64,000 nt of DNA, from contig SRSI01000013.1 in assembly GCA_005656395.1 (NCBI GenBank), positions 620,001 to 684,000 on the forward strand, written 5' to 3'. Below the pieces are notes generated by a model. It worked only from the letters and a program-made list of their open reading frames with translations. It did not search any database and was not told where the DNA came from. The DNA comes from Strongyloides papillosus (lineage: Eukaryota; Nematoda; Chromadorea; Rhabditida; Strongyloididae). Shown in pieces: positions 13,926 to 25,974 of the stretch (position 1 is the first letter of the stretch; the number at the start of each line of letters is the position of its first letter). The position numbers were made by a program, and so were the translations under genes.

Positions 13926-16273
13926 ATTTCAACCATTTGAAATAAATTATTTTTTTATCTTTATTGTAAAAAGTATATATAAATATATATAATGATAATT
14001 AGAAAATAATAAATAAAATCTTAAACTATAATGTAATGTATATGATAATAAAAAAAATAAAAAAGTGAGGAAAAGAGCAAAAATATAAACATGTGTAAAA
14101 AATTTGTAGAAATTAGAAAAAGGATAAAGTAGATTATTTATGATCTTATATAACTATTCCTGACCGCCTTCAATTTTATATTTTAAATGTGTAAATAAGA
14201 AACATCATCAGTAAGGATGATTAAAGTAAGTGTCACTTAACAAAGATATAAAAGTTAACTTTTGTGATAAAGATGAGTAAAGGAGTATATTTTATAAAAG
14301 GACAAAATATAAAGTGTTGAGTTAGCTATTCATAAATAACACATGTAATGGAGAGCCATAACATGAAATAGAGGAAAACTTTTACTTAATGGTCATTTAA
14401 TAATAATATATAAAATTTTTGTAACCTAAAATCATGTTTAACAACAAAATGTTTAATGGAAGGTACAATTAAATTAGAAGTAAACAGATGAAATATATTA
14501 TTATATCACAACCATTCATGTATATAAAAGTTATTTGGTATATATGTAGTCTTATTAATATATTGAATTAAAAGCTCTTTTAATTACTCTTCTCAAAAAG
14601 GAATGAATTAAGGGTCTATTTTGGATTACACTTATGTGACCGATACAACTATTCAAGATGATAATATAACTTTAATTTAATATCAACTAAATTTCGGTGA
14701 CTCTTTACGATCCGGATAATCTATTTCCTAAAGACATTGAAAAGTTCAACACAACAGAATATGTATTGAATGGTCATAAGAGGATTAGTTGATTATCAGA
14801 CCTCTCTCGGATCCTATTTCAAAGGCGGACTTGTACTTTTGAATAATTTAAATAAAAAAAATAATAGTAAAACTAACTATATGATAGAATTTTTCAGCAA
14901 TTTACCAACACATAAATAATTCATCACCTTATCAAAATGGAATATATTTATTTTGCATTAAAAAAATTTCTAACTAATACAATAAATTTTTTACCATAAA
15001 ATTTATGTACAAAATAAAAAATTAATAAATATAAGAAATGGATTGGTAGTAAAAAAATTTATATACACTTCATATAAATTTTTAGTGCTATTAAAATTGT
15101 AAAAAAAACCCCTCATATACAAATAGATATTTATATTCTTTTATAGTATAAATTATTTCATACTCAACATTTATAGTTCAATAATATATGATAATTGTTT
15201 GACAATGTAACTTTTTAATAAGATATGATATGTATAATACAATTTAATATTATTACCCAATAATATAATATAAAGCGTTTAAAATTTCTTTGATTTTCCC
15301 AACCTTTTAATAGATAAAATCAGAATAATCAAAGAAAACATGCAGTTTCCTTTTTTAGTTTGATTTATATAAATGTCTAATTTTTAAATATGCCGTTAAA
15401 TGCAATATAAAAATTTAATTGTTTAAATATATAAAAAAAAAGGGAAAAAATTTTAAATGAAAGAAATATGAGTTAGATGGATGTTAATTATTACTTCATC
15501 ATGAAATATAAACAATTTTACATCATTATATAAATAATAATTATATTTTATCTTACACTAAATAGATATTAGTCAAAATTTTTTTAAATACATTATTTAG
15601 CAACATATAAAAACATAGTATATATTTTTATGGTACTCTAAAAAAATAGGAATAATCCATTATCATAAAACTAATAGCTAACATTATTATTTGATTTTTA
15701 GCGAATTTAAAAATACATTTGTTAGTTAATGGTAAAGAATACTTTACACCTTTTAATTAAAATATTTTTGAAACCTGTTAAAAGTATATCTATATACATC
15801 TATTTCAATTATGGAGAATAAAATAAAAAATATAAAAATAAATAAAGTATATTGCAAGTATCTTTTTTAATATCAAAATCATATCTTTCTCAATATAATT
15901 TATGCTTTTGGTAGAACATTTTATGGTTTCAAAATAAATTACAACAGAATATTTTTGTATAATATATGGATGTTGAAACTATTTATATATGGATAAATAA
16001 TAATAGTTTTAGAATTGGATATCCGTAGAGAATTTAAAAGAGAGGAAAAAGTTATTCTTCAAAATTTTATACATCAATTTGTCATTTGTTTAAATTATAT
16101 CTCTCTCTAGAGATTATAAGAATACCACAAAAAAATGATGGCCAAGGGGTATTGAGAAAAATGAGTAATGGTAGAAAGTGATAGATATATACATATGTTG
16201 CGAAGGTAAAAAATTACTTTTATTACAACTGAGGTATAGTGTAAAAATAATGACATAATAATTATTTATTACA
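13926..16273. other. 2.3-kb intergenic stretch upstream of unc-53
   Basis: Very AT-rich; no ORF of note on either strand. If a long unc-53 isoform with a CH domain exists, its exons would have to be here or beyond, but I could not find them. A somewhat less AT-rich patch at about 14590-14840 shows no coding frame. Confidence 0.45.
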
Positions 16274-19258
16274 TTATTTTATCTCATTTAATGATGTAGC
16301 CGAACTTGGTAGAGATGATAAAGATGAGGAAACATTTGAAAGATTTTTTGATAATAATGTTGAGATTGATGAAGATGTTTTTGATGATTTTAATGAACTT
16401 TTGCTTGATAATTGTGATAAACTTTTATTAGATAATTGTGATGAACTTTTATTTGATAAATTTTTTGCAGCCGTTGAAGAGTTTGATGATTCAATTGTTG
16501 ACAAAGGCGATAAATTATTTTCATCGATATCTTCATTTAAAATGTTATCAATATCATTAAGTAAAGATGATTTTTGAAAGTTCAACTCATTATTCATATT
16601 ATTTTGGCTTAATAAATTACCATTTTCCTCATTAATATCATCCTTTTCAATCACATTTTCATATTTAATATTTTTATCTGTCCTCATATTTTTAATTGAA
16701 TTTTCAAGTTCTGAAATTGATGGGATGTCAGAAAGGAGAGATTCATCCTTCAAACTTGAATTTTCATTCATCTTTTTATCATTAAATATTAAATTAAATT
16801 TATAATTAAGTGAAGTATTTGCATTTTCTTTTAACTCTCTATTTTCTTTTGTATCGAACTCCTTCAAATAAATATTATTCCCCGCATTAATTAAAGATTG
16901 AGTATTAGATAAATTATTATTGTCACTTGTGGAAATACTTTTACTTATATCATCCAATGTCGCAATAACATCTGTAGAGTTTACCTCCTTATTGTTACTA
17001 ACCTCTATACCATATAAATTGGAAATTAATTTAGATTTTCCTGAATTTTTCAAATTTTGATAAATAGGCATTTTGTCTTCAATTTTTCCATCATATTTAA
17101 TAGTCCTTTCCTCTTCTCTTTCCAGTGATGATAAATTGGTGGAAGATGATGTACTGTTGACAGTTTTTGGCTCCTCATTTATCATATTACTGAAATGTGG
17201 AGATTGTTGGTGATTTTTGGATGGTGAAAAATTATTTTTTCTTATATCTTTTTTTTTATCATTACTTGAAGAAGTATCAATTTTATCAAGGGATGATGGA
17301 GTATTGTTTTGGTTTGTCAATGACGAGAGTGATGATGGTGAAATTTCATTTGTTATTTTTTTAACTTCATATGAGTTATTGCCAGATTTTAAACTACTTT
17401 TGTTATCAGATGTAATAATATGATTATCATCAATTAACTCATCACCATTAAATGTATTTACTGATGATGATCTTAAAGAGTCAAGTTCACTAATATCATT
17501 TTTTGATGAAACTAATTGAATATTCCTATTTGTTTGTTGTAATTGTTGAGAGCTTATAATTGATAGTGATGGAGGAGACCTTTGAAATTTATCATTTTTT
17601 GATGAGACATTATCATTTAAGTTGTTTGATAATGAGGATAATATAGAATCTTGTCTTTGACTTTTTCCAACTAATATTATTTCTTGTTTCTTTATACTTT
17701 TTGATGAAGATGAGTTTTGACTAATAATTTCATTACTATATGACAAAGACATTCTATTTTTTGTTGTTTCAGTTAATTGATATTTTGATATGTGTAATTC
17801 TTTATTATAATTTATTACATCTTCCTTTGTTTTCTCATAAATATTTTTATGATTATTGTTGTCTGGTGATATAAATGATTTTATACTCTTATTACTTGTT
17901 TTTGACGATTTTTTACTTGAGGAAGATGATGAATTATTAATAACAGCAGATTCGGTTACCAACTTTATATTGTCCCATTTTTTTAAGTTGCTCGAATTTA
18001 CCTTTAAAGAGCTGGCAGAATGAACTGATGGAACAAGCGTATCATTGGACGATGTTGAATTATTTGAATTTCTGTCAATTGTAGAGAGATATTGTTTCGG
18101 AGTTTCAACGAATTCTGTAAAACTCCTGTCAGCAGTTTGGTATTGATTCAGTAATCTATCATCGTTGTTCCCTACCTTTCCATTTGTTACATATTCTTCT
18201 ATCTCTCTAATTGTCGATATTCCAGCACTCGTCCTTTTCGAATATATGTTATTTTCTTCATTAGAGACATGTTTAGCCATATCCATATAATGGTTAGCTT
18301 CATTTATGGGAGTATCTATTTTTTGATTAATAGGCATTATTGGCTTTTGACTGTTACGATACATCTCAGAGATACTCTCATCTTCCCATATATAATCTTC
18401 TGCTTCTTCTTCGTCGTCTTCCACATCTTCATCAACATTTTCATCCATTCCAATATCAATCAGTTTCGGTACTTCTATTTCTAATTTTGGTTTATATACA
18501 TCTTCAAAACGTGCATTTTTCCTTTTAGCGTGATTTTCGTTAATATTTTTTTTTGAGTTATAATCTTCCGATTTTTTATGACTAACCACATACTGAATAC
18601 TTTTGCTTACTGATGGTGAATTAATACAAATTTTACTAAAGCAATTACGACATAAATTTTCTTGCTTTTTTTCTCTTAGTGTTTGATAAGTGTTTGTTTT
18701 TTCTAATTCACCTATTAATTGTAAACTTTTATAATAGTGATTTAAAAATTTTGAAAAATCATCTTCGACTTCATCCTTTACTTTAAGTAAATCTTTGATA
18801 TTTACATTCTCCTCTTTTAATTTATTTTTATTGTTACACATACAATTAACTGTATAATTAAAAATTTTTTCCTCTGAATATTTTTTTTGTAGTTCACCAT
18901 TCTTAATGACATAATTTTTTGTCAATGTATTCCTTACAGGATATGAAGGAACTTTTGATGTTGACAAAATAATATGTGGTATTTTTGGGACCTAAAATAT
19001 GGATTATTGATAAAGTGTTTACTATACCTTTCTCTGTTTATTAATATTAGATGGACGGTAATTATTTTCTTCAGGTGGCATATGACGATATGAACAAAGA
19101 ACATTATGAAGTCTATGTGGAGGTAAATGTCGGTGAATATAACATGTTTCATATTTTTTTCCTCCAATTTGCGGATGATTTAAAATTTTTCTACCCAGAT
19201 AATTGGCTTTACTTTGTAAACTTCTAATATTTTCATTATGATCAATAGATAAATTCAT
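16274..19258 (-). CDS. Unrecognised 982-aa protein, conserved-looking N-terminus and Ser/Asn-rich tail
   Basis: I do not recognise this protein. Exon 1 is 19028-19258 (77 codons, ATG at 19258) and exon 2 is 16274-18991; a 36-bp intron joins them in phase 0 (NKQRK then VPKIPH). The first 77 residues look ordered and are rich in Cys, His and Pro (YETCYIHRHLPPHRLHNVLC). A second cysteine cluster follows (NCMCNN, then LCRNCFSKIC around residues 120-190). Residues near 270 form a very acidic stretch (DEDVEDDEEEAEDY). The remainder is low-complexity Ser/Asn/Lys and ends in repeated Ser-Lys-Ser-Leu units from a 24-bp DNA tandem repeat. No signal peptide or membrane segment is visible, so it is probably intracellular. 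Cys/His spacing could bind metal, but that is speculation. Confidence 0.8.
16392..16459 (-). repeat. 24-bp tandem repeat in coding sequence
   Basis: Nearly three copies of a 24-bp unit (GATAAACTTTTATTAGATAA...) encode repeated Ser-Leu-Ser-Gln-Leu-Ser-Asn-Lys-type octapeptides in the C-terminal tail of the 982-aa protein. Because the period is a multiple of 3, copy-number change would keep the frame. Confidence 0.8.
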
Positions 19259-19934
19259 ATTAATAATAAAAAGTTAAAAATTTACAATGTATAATTACAT
19301 TAGAAATAATCAAAAATCGTTTTTTCTGTCTAAGAAGTTTTACTATATGGATATCGGATTAATGATATTTGTTGCTAGGTAACTGAATATCTTTTAATAA
19401 TATTAAGTCATGATGTCAGTTTAAAATTATTGCCATACCCAAATAATCATTAGAGTATTGTAAATAGGTAATAAAAAATTTTATAAGATTTTTTAATCTA
19501 CATATAAATATAATAATTTAGTAAATGTATAAACCACAAAGTTTTAATTTACTATATGATCTTTAGACTAATCCAAAGAAGTCATTATACATCCTCTTGA
19601 TTATATAAAATTTTCCAAAACAGAGCCTTTTATACTTTTACCTCATTTTAAAAGTTAATTGTTGTAGATAAATGTATATTTAGGTATATCTTTAATATGA
19701 AATTAGGCTGGATTAGCTAGAATACATTCCTTATTTGTTAGGAAAACAATACTAGACGGTTGACATTACCTAACAAACTACATGTACAGGCAATCAAAAG
19801 ATATGGTATTGAGGATAGGTGTGCAAGATGAACATGAACAATAAAAAGTCATTGTCATTTACAAAAGCCAATATTCCATTTTATAATATTTTAAAAAGGT
19901 ACTATCAATTTTTCAAATATTTCTTTTTTTTAAC
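19259..19934. other. Intergenic between divergent genes
   Basis: About 0.7 kb separating the minus-strand 982-aa gene from the plus-strand C6-domain gene, so it should hold both promoters. No RNA gene or repeat was seen. Confidence 0.45.
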
Positions 19935-20618
19935 ATGGTTTTGAATATACACACCAATTTTAAATTACCGTATATCACTGCTATTCAAAAAATATCAAAT
20001 GTAAGTTTAATTAATATACTGATGATTATATTTTGATTTAGAATTTTTTAACAATTATTTATTTGATAGTTATTTTGATACATCTCATGTATGGATGTGC
20101 TCCAACTACTGGAGGTGGAGGTGTAAAACCGACTGTTACAACAACAACAACAACTACTACTACTGCTGCTGCTACTACTACTACTACAACGACTACACAA
20201 GCAGTATCAACAACAACAACAACGGCATCATCATTATCAACAACTACGACTTTGACAAGTACTACCATCACTTCTACTCTGGATTGTTGTCCTGCACTTG
20301 TCCAAACATTTGAAGGTGTAACATTTGCTGATGGTAATTTAACGTTAACCTATGACGATGACAATTGTAGAACATTTGTTGATATGTTTTGCACGTATGT
20401 TTTTAATATTACTTCTTATAAAATTATTTTATTTTAGACAACCCTTAGAAGATCTTGAATTGTATGCAGCCATTGTTGTAAATACAAATAATTTTATGAA
20501 TTATGACTTCATGAATGTTACATGGAATGCAACATGTAGTAATGGAGTATGGATCACAGGTGATCCACCTCTCCAAATAGAAACTCTACAGTGCCTTTTA
20601 ACAGAACCTGCTACATAA
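19935..20618 (+). CDS. Secreted Thr-rich mucin-like protein with nematode C6 domain
   Basis: Model: exons 19935-20000, 20042-20394 and 20438-20618 (introns 41 and 43 bp), phases consistent, 199 aa. The exon 1/2 junction creates a hydrophobic signal segment (NFLTIIYLIVILIHLMYGC) after an unusually long N-terminal region. A Thr-dominated tract of about 55 residues follows, encoded by ACA/ACT/ACG runs with short Ala interruptions, a likely O-glycosylated stalk. The C-terminal 110 residues carry six main cysteines in a pattern like the nematode C6 domain (DCCPAL, DDNCRTFVDMFC, WNATCSNGVW, LQCLL). Such proteins are secreted or surface-associated and their function is unknown. The first exon is inferred only from splice signals and phase. 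Confidence 0.78.
20138..20266 (+). repeat. ACN trinucleotide tract encoding poly-Thr
   Basis: Imperfect ACA/ACT/ACG triplet array with GCT interruptions inside the C6-domain gene. It encodes the Thr-rich stalk. Length polymorphism between strains is likely. Confidence 0.85.
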
Positions 20619-20783
20619 AGTCTATGTATTTTTTGATATTACTATCATTTGTGTTTATCGCAATATTTTTCATTAAAAACACTTTAACTATTAATAAAAT
20701 GAAAAAATTATTTATTGTTCTTTTATAATATTAAAATAAAAATATATTTGGGATGTGTATTATTATATCTATAAAATATCTCT

Positions 20784-21655
20784 TTAGATTTTTTTATAAT
20801 TATCAAATTGACATGAGCTAATAGTAATTTTTGTAATTTCACCATTTGGAAAATAATCACTTTCAGAGAGAGATTTTAAAGATTGTATAAATCCTGCTAA
20901 AACTCCGGGAATAGATAAGATATTAAGGTTAAAGTAAAATCTCATCATTAAGTAGACATTTAAAATTACTCCATTTTCAAATATTTCTGATTTATATGAC
21001 ATAACAATGTTAAATAGGAATATAAAAATAAATACATAAACATTGTTTCCAAAGCATTGTATTTTAGATTTCATATTGATAAATAAATCATCACTTTTCA
21101 AATTTATTCTTTCCTAAAGAAATAATAAGTTAAATGATTATACTGAATCTGTATATATATAGTTAAATATAAATAACATACCTTTATTGACATTTCATAT
21201 TGAAACTTTTTTTTTGTTAAAAAATTTTTTATTCCAAATATAATCATATTATAAAGTATAAATAGTATAAAAAATTTATCTAAGTATACTGTTAATATAA
21301 ATATACAAATATCACCAATTAAGATACTTATTAAGTAAAGTATTGAAGATGATTTCTTCATATATAAATCATTATTAAAATTTGAAATCAGCACTGATTC
21401 CCAGTAAATTAATGTAATTGAAAAAATAAAAATGTTTTGGATGGTTAAGAAAATTATTTGATATCTATTTTTAAATGAATCTATTTCATTTTGTTGTAAT
21501 AGTATATACTCATAGTAGGACAGAATAAAATTAATAACGAAAAAGTGCACAAAACAAATACCTTTCCTTGTCCTTCGAAATATAAAATTTTTAAAGAAAC
21601 TTAAAAATGTTATTAAAAGAATTATTGATGTTGGTAACATATAAAGAAACATCAT
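20784..21655 (-). CDS. Seven-transmembrane receptor-like protein (nematode chemoreceptor type)
   Basis: Exons 21182-21655 and 20784-21113 join across a 68-bp intron in phase 0 (FQYEMSIK then ERINLKSDD), giving 267 aa. Seven hydrophobic segments can be counted, including SIILLITFLSFFKNFIF, IIFLTIQNIFIFSITLIY, SILYLISILIGDICIFILTV, VYVFIFIFLFNIVMSY and FYFNLNILSIPGVLAGFI. The loop before TM6 (KKKFQYEMSIKERIN) and the SIPGVL in TM7 loosely recall the Sra/Srab superfamily of nematode serpentine receptors. It is short for that family (usually over 300 aa), so an N-terminal exon may be missing. Class assignment is tentative; the 7TM topology is the solid part. Confidence 0.65.
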
Positions 21656-22886
21656 TTAGTTACATAAATTTCTTCTTTAACAAGAGTGCTTTTTTTTATT
21701 AAAATATGATAATTTTATAAAATATTGGAAAAGAAATTGAAAATATAATTTAATTTCATATGTAATGAGTAAAGTCTAAAAAATAAGGTAAAAATATTAT
21801 ATATACAACGGACTTGATAAATAATAACTATATAATTTATTATTAATAGAGATATATAAAGACTATAAAATACGGATGTTTATTGAGATTTTATAAAATT
21901 ACTGGTAATTTAAGGAAAGATAAAATTATGTAATTTTATGGAAGCATAATATATTCAATTAATTCTTATTTAGGTGGTAGATTTAATATAAAGATTTGTC
22001 AAAAATTCCTTTTTAATGAATGAATGTAAAAGATTGTAAAGTACCAAATAGGATATTAAGATATCTCAAATGTATTACACGTTTGACATTATATAATGAC
22101 AAATAGTTTCTTAATTGTGATACTATTTGGACATCAATAACTAATCGAAGAAATATTAACTGCTAGGTTAAAAGTACACAATTCGATATATATTATACCT
22201 TTGAAAATTGTACATATTCTTTCAAATACATTCTTCTTTTTTTCACTGAAATCATAAAAATTTACAAGTCCAAAATTTTTTGTTAAATTTAATTTTTTTA
22301 CTTTAAGCTAACGTCATTTTATAATATTTGTAATCTGATGATAAGAACATTTATTGTTACACATGCTTAATCAAGTACATTTTTGTTTTACCAGAGATAT
22401 AACTATAATATTTATTGTATCTATATAACGATTATTTTAAAAAAATTCAAAAAAACTAATTCATTATATTTTTTTAAAAATTATAAATTGAATGTGTATT
22501 CAATAATTTCAATATAAATAATTTTATTCAATATTCAAATACTTCCTTTTATTATATCAATATAACTTTAGTATTCCATTCCCGACTTACACTAACATCT
22601 CTGTTTAACATACATAAATATATTTATGTATAATATTATAAATAAAAGTTAAACGTACATAGATGAGACTATTTTCCCCACCAGATTGTCATTTTGAAAA
22701 ATGTTAACATTCTTTGTTAGTAAACATATATAATATTATTAAATATAAACATATTTTTTATAATTTTAACATAATAAAACCAACTAATTGACTTTATTTT
22801 TCTAATTAATTTTAATCTTTATTATTATTTCAGATTTAAACTAATTCATCTTTGTATATATTCACTTTTTCTTTGTCATAGATTAT
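21656..22886. other. Intergenic between divergent genes, about 1.2 kb
   Basis: AT-rich; includes the presumed promoters of the 7TM gene and the CDC50 gene. No other gene was seen. Confidence 0.45.
22822..22833 (+). promoter_or_regulatory. Splice acceptor in 5' leader of the CDC50 gene
   Basis: TTATTATTTCAG followed 53 nt later by the CDC50 ATG. It is a strong acceptor without an obvious upstream coding exon, so it is either a 5'-UTR intron end or a spliced-leader trans-splice site. Confidence 0.45.
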
Positions 22887-24154
22887 ATGAGCAATACATT
22901 TGAAATGCATGTACAAAAACGAGACAATGTAAGGAGATCAAATAATGTAGGCCACCTCGAACTTACTCAATCAGACCAATCAAATTTACATGAAAATGAA
23001 AGTGATATAGCTTCTCAAGCACCCTCCTCTGTCAACACACAGCAAACATCATCATCAAAATCATCAACAAAAAAAGTAAATAAACCAAAAGTTACAGCTT
23101 TTAGGCAGCAAAAACTTCCTGCTTGGCAACCAGTTCCAACAGCAAGATCAGTTATTCCAGCAATATTTATTATCGGTATTGTATTTTTACCTATTGGTGG
23201 TGTACTTCTTGCAGCAACAAAATCAGTTATTGAATATGAAACGGAATACACAGATTGCCAAACACCAAAGTGTTTTTTAACAATAAATGTTTCTCAAGAG
23301 ATGACAGGAAATGTTTATTTTTATTATGGATTAGATAATTATTTTCAAAATCATAGACGTTATATAAAGAGTCGAAATGACGACCAATTATTAGGACATT
23401 TGTCGGTAACTTTTTTTTACTTATTTTTACAATGTAAATTTTCTTTGATAATTTAAGAAAACAACGGATTGTGACCCATATGATAAAGATCCTGTCACAA
23501 ATAAATCATATGCACCTTGTGGAGCAGTTGCAAATTCTATGTTTAATGATACTTTTACCTTATCATTAAATAGTATTCAAGTTCCCTTCACTTATGAAGG
23601 TGTAATTTGGCATGTTGATAAAAATAATAAGTTTAAAAATCCTGAATCACCTAATGGGAATTTATGTGAGGCGTTCGCAAATTACTCAAAACCAGCTAAT
23701 TGGATCAAATCACCGTGTGAATTAGATCCAACTAATCCAAATAATAATGGTTTCAGAAATGTTGATTTTATTGTTTGGATGAGAGCAGCTGCTTTACCAA
23801 ATTTTAGAAAACTCTACAGAATATTAGATCGAAATCAAAAAACAATTTTTAGTAATGGCCTACCAATTGGTGAATATTCACTTGTCATTGATAATAGTAG
23901 GTTAAATTTATTTTAAAAATTTATTTTATATATTTTTTTAAGATTATCCTGTAAAAGATTTTAATGGACGTAAATATTTTATCATATCAACGGTTTCATG
24001 GGCTGGAGGGTATAATCTATTCCTTGGAATAGCTTTTCTAATAGTCGCTGGAATATGTATTATAGTAGGAATTGGACTCCTCATAATTCACCTTAATTTT
24101 GGACACTCATTGAAAGAACTTGGTAATATCACTGACCGCCCTTGCACCAATTAA
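22887..24154 (+). CDS. chat-1: CDC50/TMEM30 family, P4-ATPase flippase beta subunit
   Basis: Accessory subunit that escorts P4-ATPase phospholipid flippases out of the ER and supports their activity. Exons 22887-23405, 23458-23896 and 23943-24154 are phase-consistent, 389 aa. The cytosolic N-terminus of about 85 residues is Ser/Gln-rich and ends in the family motif [16 protein letters not shown]1 is [20 protein letters not shown]. The ectodomain has paired cysteines ([28 protein letters not shown]) and N-glycosylation sequons. The NYPV motif spans the last splice junction, followed by [18 protein letters not shown] and TM2 ([21 protein letters not shown]). The family is unmistakable. The symbol assumes orthology to C. 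elegans chat-1 rather than a paralogue. Confidence 0.93.
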
Positions 24155-25974
24155 CGGATCAATTAAGACATTTTCAATATTTTATTACCTAATTTTTCAT
24201 GCAACATATCTTATAGAATGCCGCTGTTTGTATAATTATATGCATTATAAAAAAAATTTATTTTTATAACATGTGTAAGATTTCATCAAAAGAAAAGGTA
24301 TAAATCAAAGTAAAACTTTATTTTAATAAGTCTTTTTTTATTCTCTAAATATAGGGTACAACTTAAATTTACAACTTTTGTTTCTCTAAATATGAAAGTA
24401 ATTTTTTGATTTAAATGGTACAAGAATTTTAATAACTTTAAATAATCTATTATTTTTTTAAATAATTAAAAAATTCTACAAATATTCTTTATATTTATTT
24501 TCTATCATCTTTAAAGTAAAAATAATTTTGGGTACTGGTAATTAAGAATAAAAGAACCCTCTTACCGGAGTAAATTAAAGTTAAATTCTATTTAATGTTA
24601 AAATAACCAACCATACAATAGAATATTATAAAGTTATATTCTGTGACTATTTTATAAAGTCAATTTTAATTTTTATGTTAAAGATTTTGCGCTAACTCTT
24701 TTAAACAATGTAAAGATATTTACATAATTCGTCACTTATTTATTAACAATTTCATCTGTTTAAGTTAAAAATTATTTGTAACAATTATATATAAAATTAA
24801 ATTAGTTTTATGTAATAGTTTAACAATAATAAATTTTAATAAATATTTCTCCCTATAACAATTAATACTAACTAATTGTTATTACTTTATAATTGGGAAG
24901 TCTCTAATTACCTTTGATTAATTTATCACAATAAAATACATGTATTTGTCATCGTTTTATGAATACCTCTCAACATTTATCACATAAATGCCTTAACTAT
25001 TTTTTTGTTAATATTTTCAGTAAATTAAATACTACTTTATGAAAGTTCATAAAGATAAAAAATAAAAATATTTATTTATATTTTATTTATTTATAGTAAT
25101 TATTTGCTAAAAACTATTAATATAATATATGATATTTTTGTACAGTATAATTTTATAAAACATACAAAAGTATGTCTAATAACATACCTTTCTAACTAAT
25201 TATTTTAAATTTCAAAATTTTGAATTAAAAAGACATACCATCCTTCAATGTATGGCGCCGTTTCATTTTCACTGTACATAAACTATCAAAAAATAAAAGC
25301 ATTATTGGAGCCATAATCAAGGTATAATTTGAACTTTTTTTGAAAAAAATTCAAACATTCATATTAAGAACAATTTTAATAGCAATATTTTAGGCAAATG
25401 TAAATTTTCTTTGTTTAAATTTCAATGATTGTAAAATAGATATCTATAAAAACATAAACAATCACAATAATAGTCTCCATATTGTCGCAAAAGAGATTGT
25501 TACTAATATATTAGTAAGATAAATTCCAAATTTTTTTGTAACTTAGGTTTAGAATGTTTTAAAATTCAATTTTAAATATATAATATTTTATTTTGAATTA
25601 TACATTAATTTTTACATTATATTTAGTTTTTATTTGAAACGTAATATTACTTTTATTATTTACATATTTGATCACATATTTTTTTTCAAAGTAAAGTTTT
25701 TTAGTTGTATATATTCGGAATTTTAAAATATTTAATATAGTAATAGAAAAAAATTTTTGTTTAATATTTATATTGCACCATAATTAAATATTTGTTAGAA
25801 TGTTTGGAGAATATTAATATATTGATATGATTAATACTGATTAAAAACCTCTTAAATAAAAATTTTCTTATCAAAAAATGTTACTTTTAGATTGTTGACT
25901 TTTTTCTATTGCTATTTTTCTACATTATATGATTATATTATTATTTAACTACAAAATTGTAATACATCATAGTG
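24155..25974. other. Intergenic, 1.8 kb
   Basis: Highly AT-rich with no coding frame on either strand. It holds the 3' end of the CDC50 gene and the presumed promoter of the TGF-beta receptor gene. Confidence 0.5.

Noticed and set aside
13934..13936. ATG at 13936 as the unc-53 start
   Set aside because: Spliced to the acceptor at 13803 it runs into a stop; only the ATG at 13925 is in phase with the next exon.
20059..20271. Minus-strand Val-rich ORF
   Set aside because: It is the complement of the ACN triplet tract of the C6-domain gene, a shadow frame.
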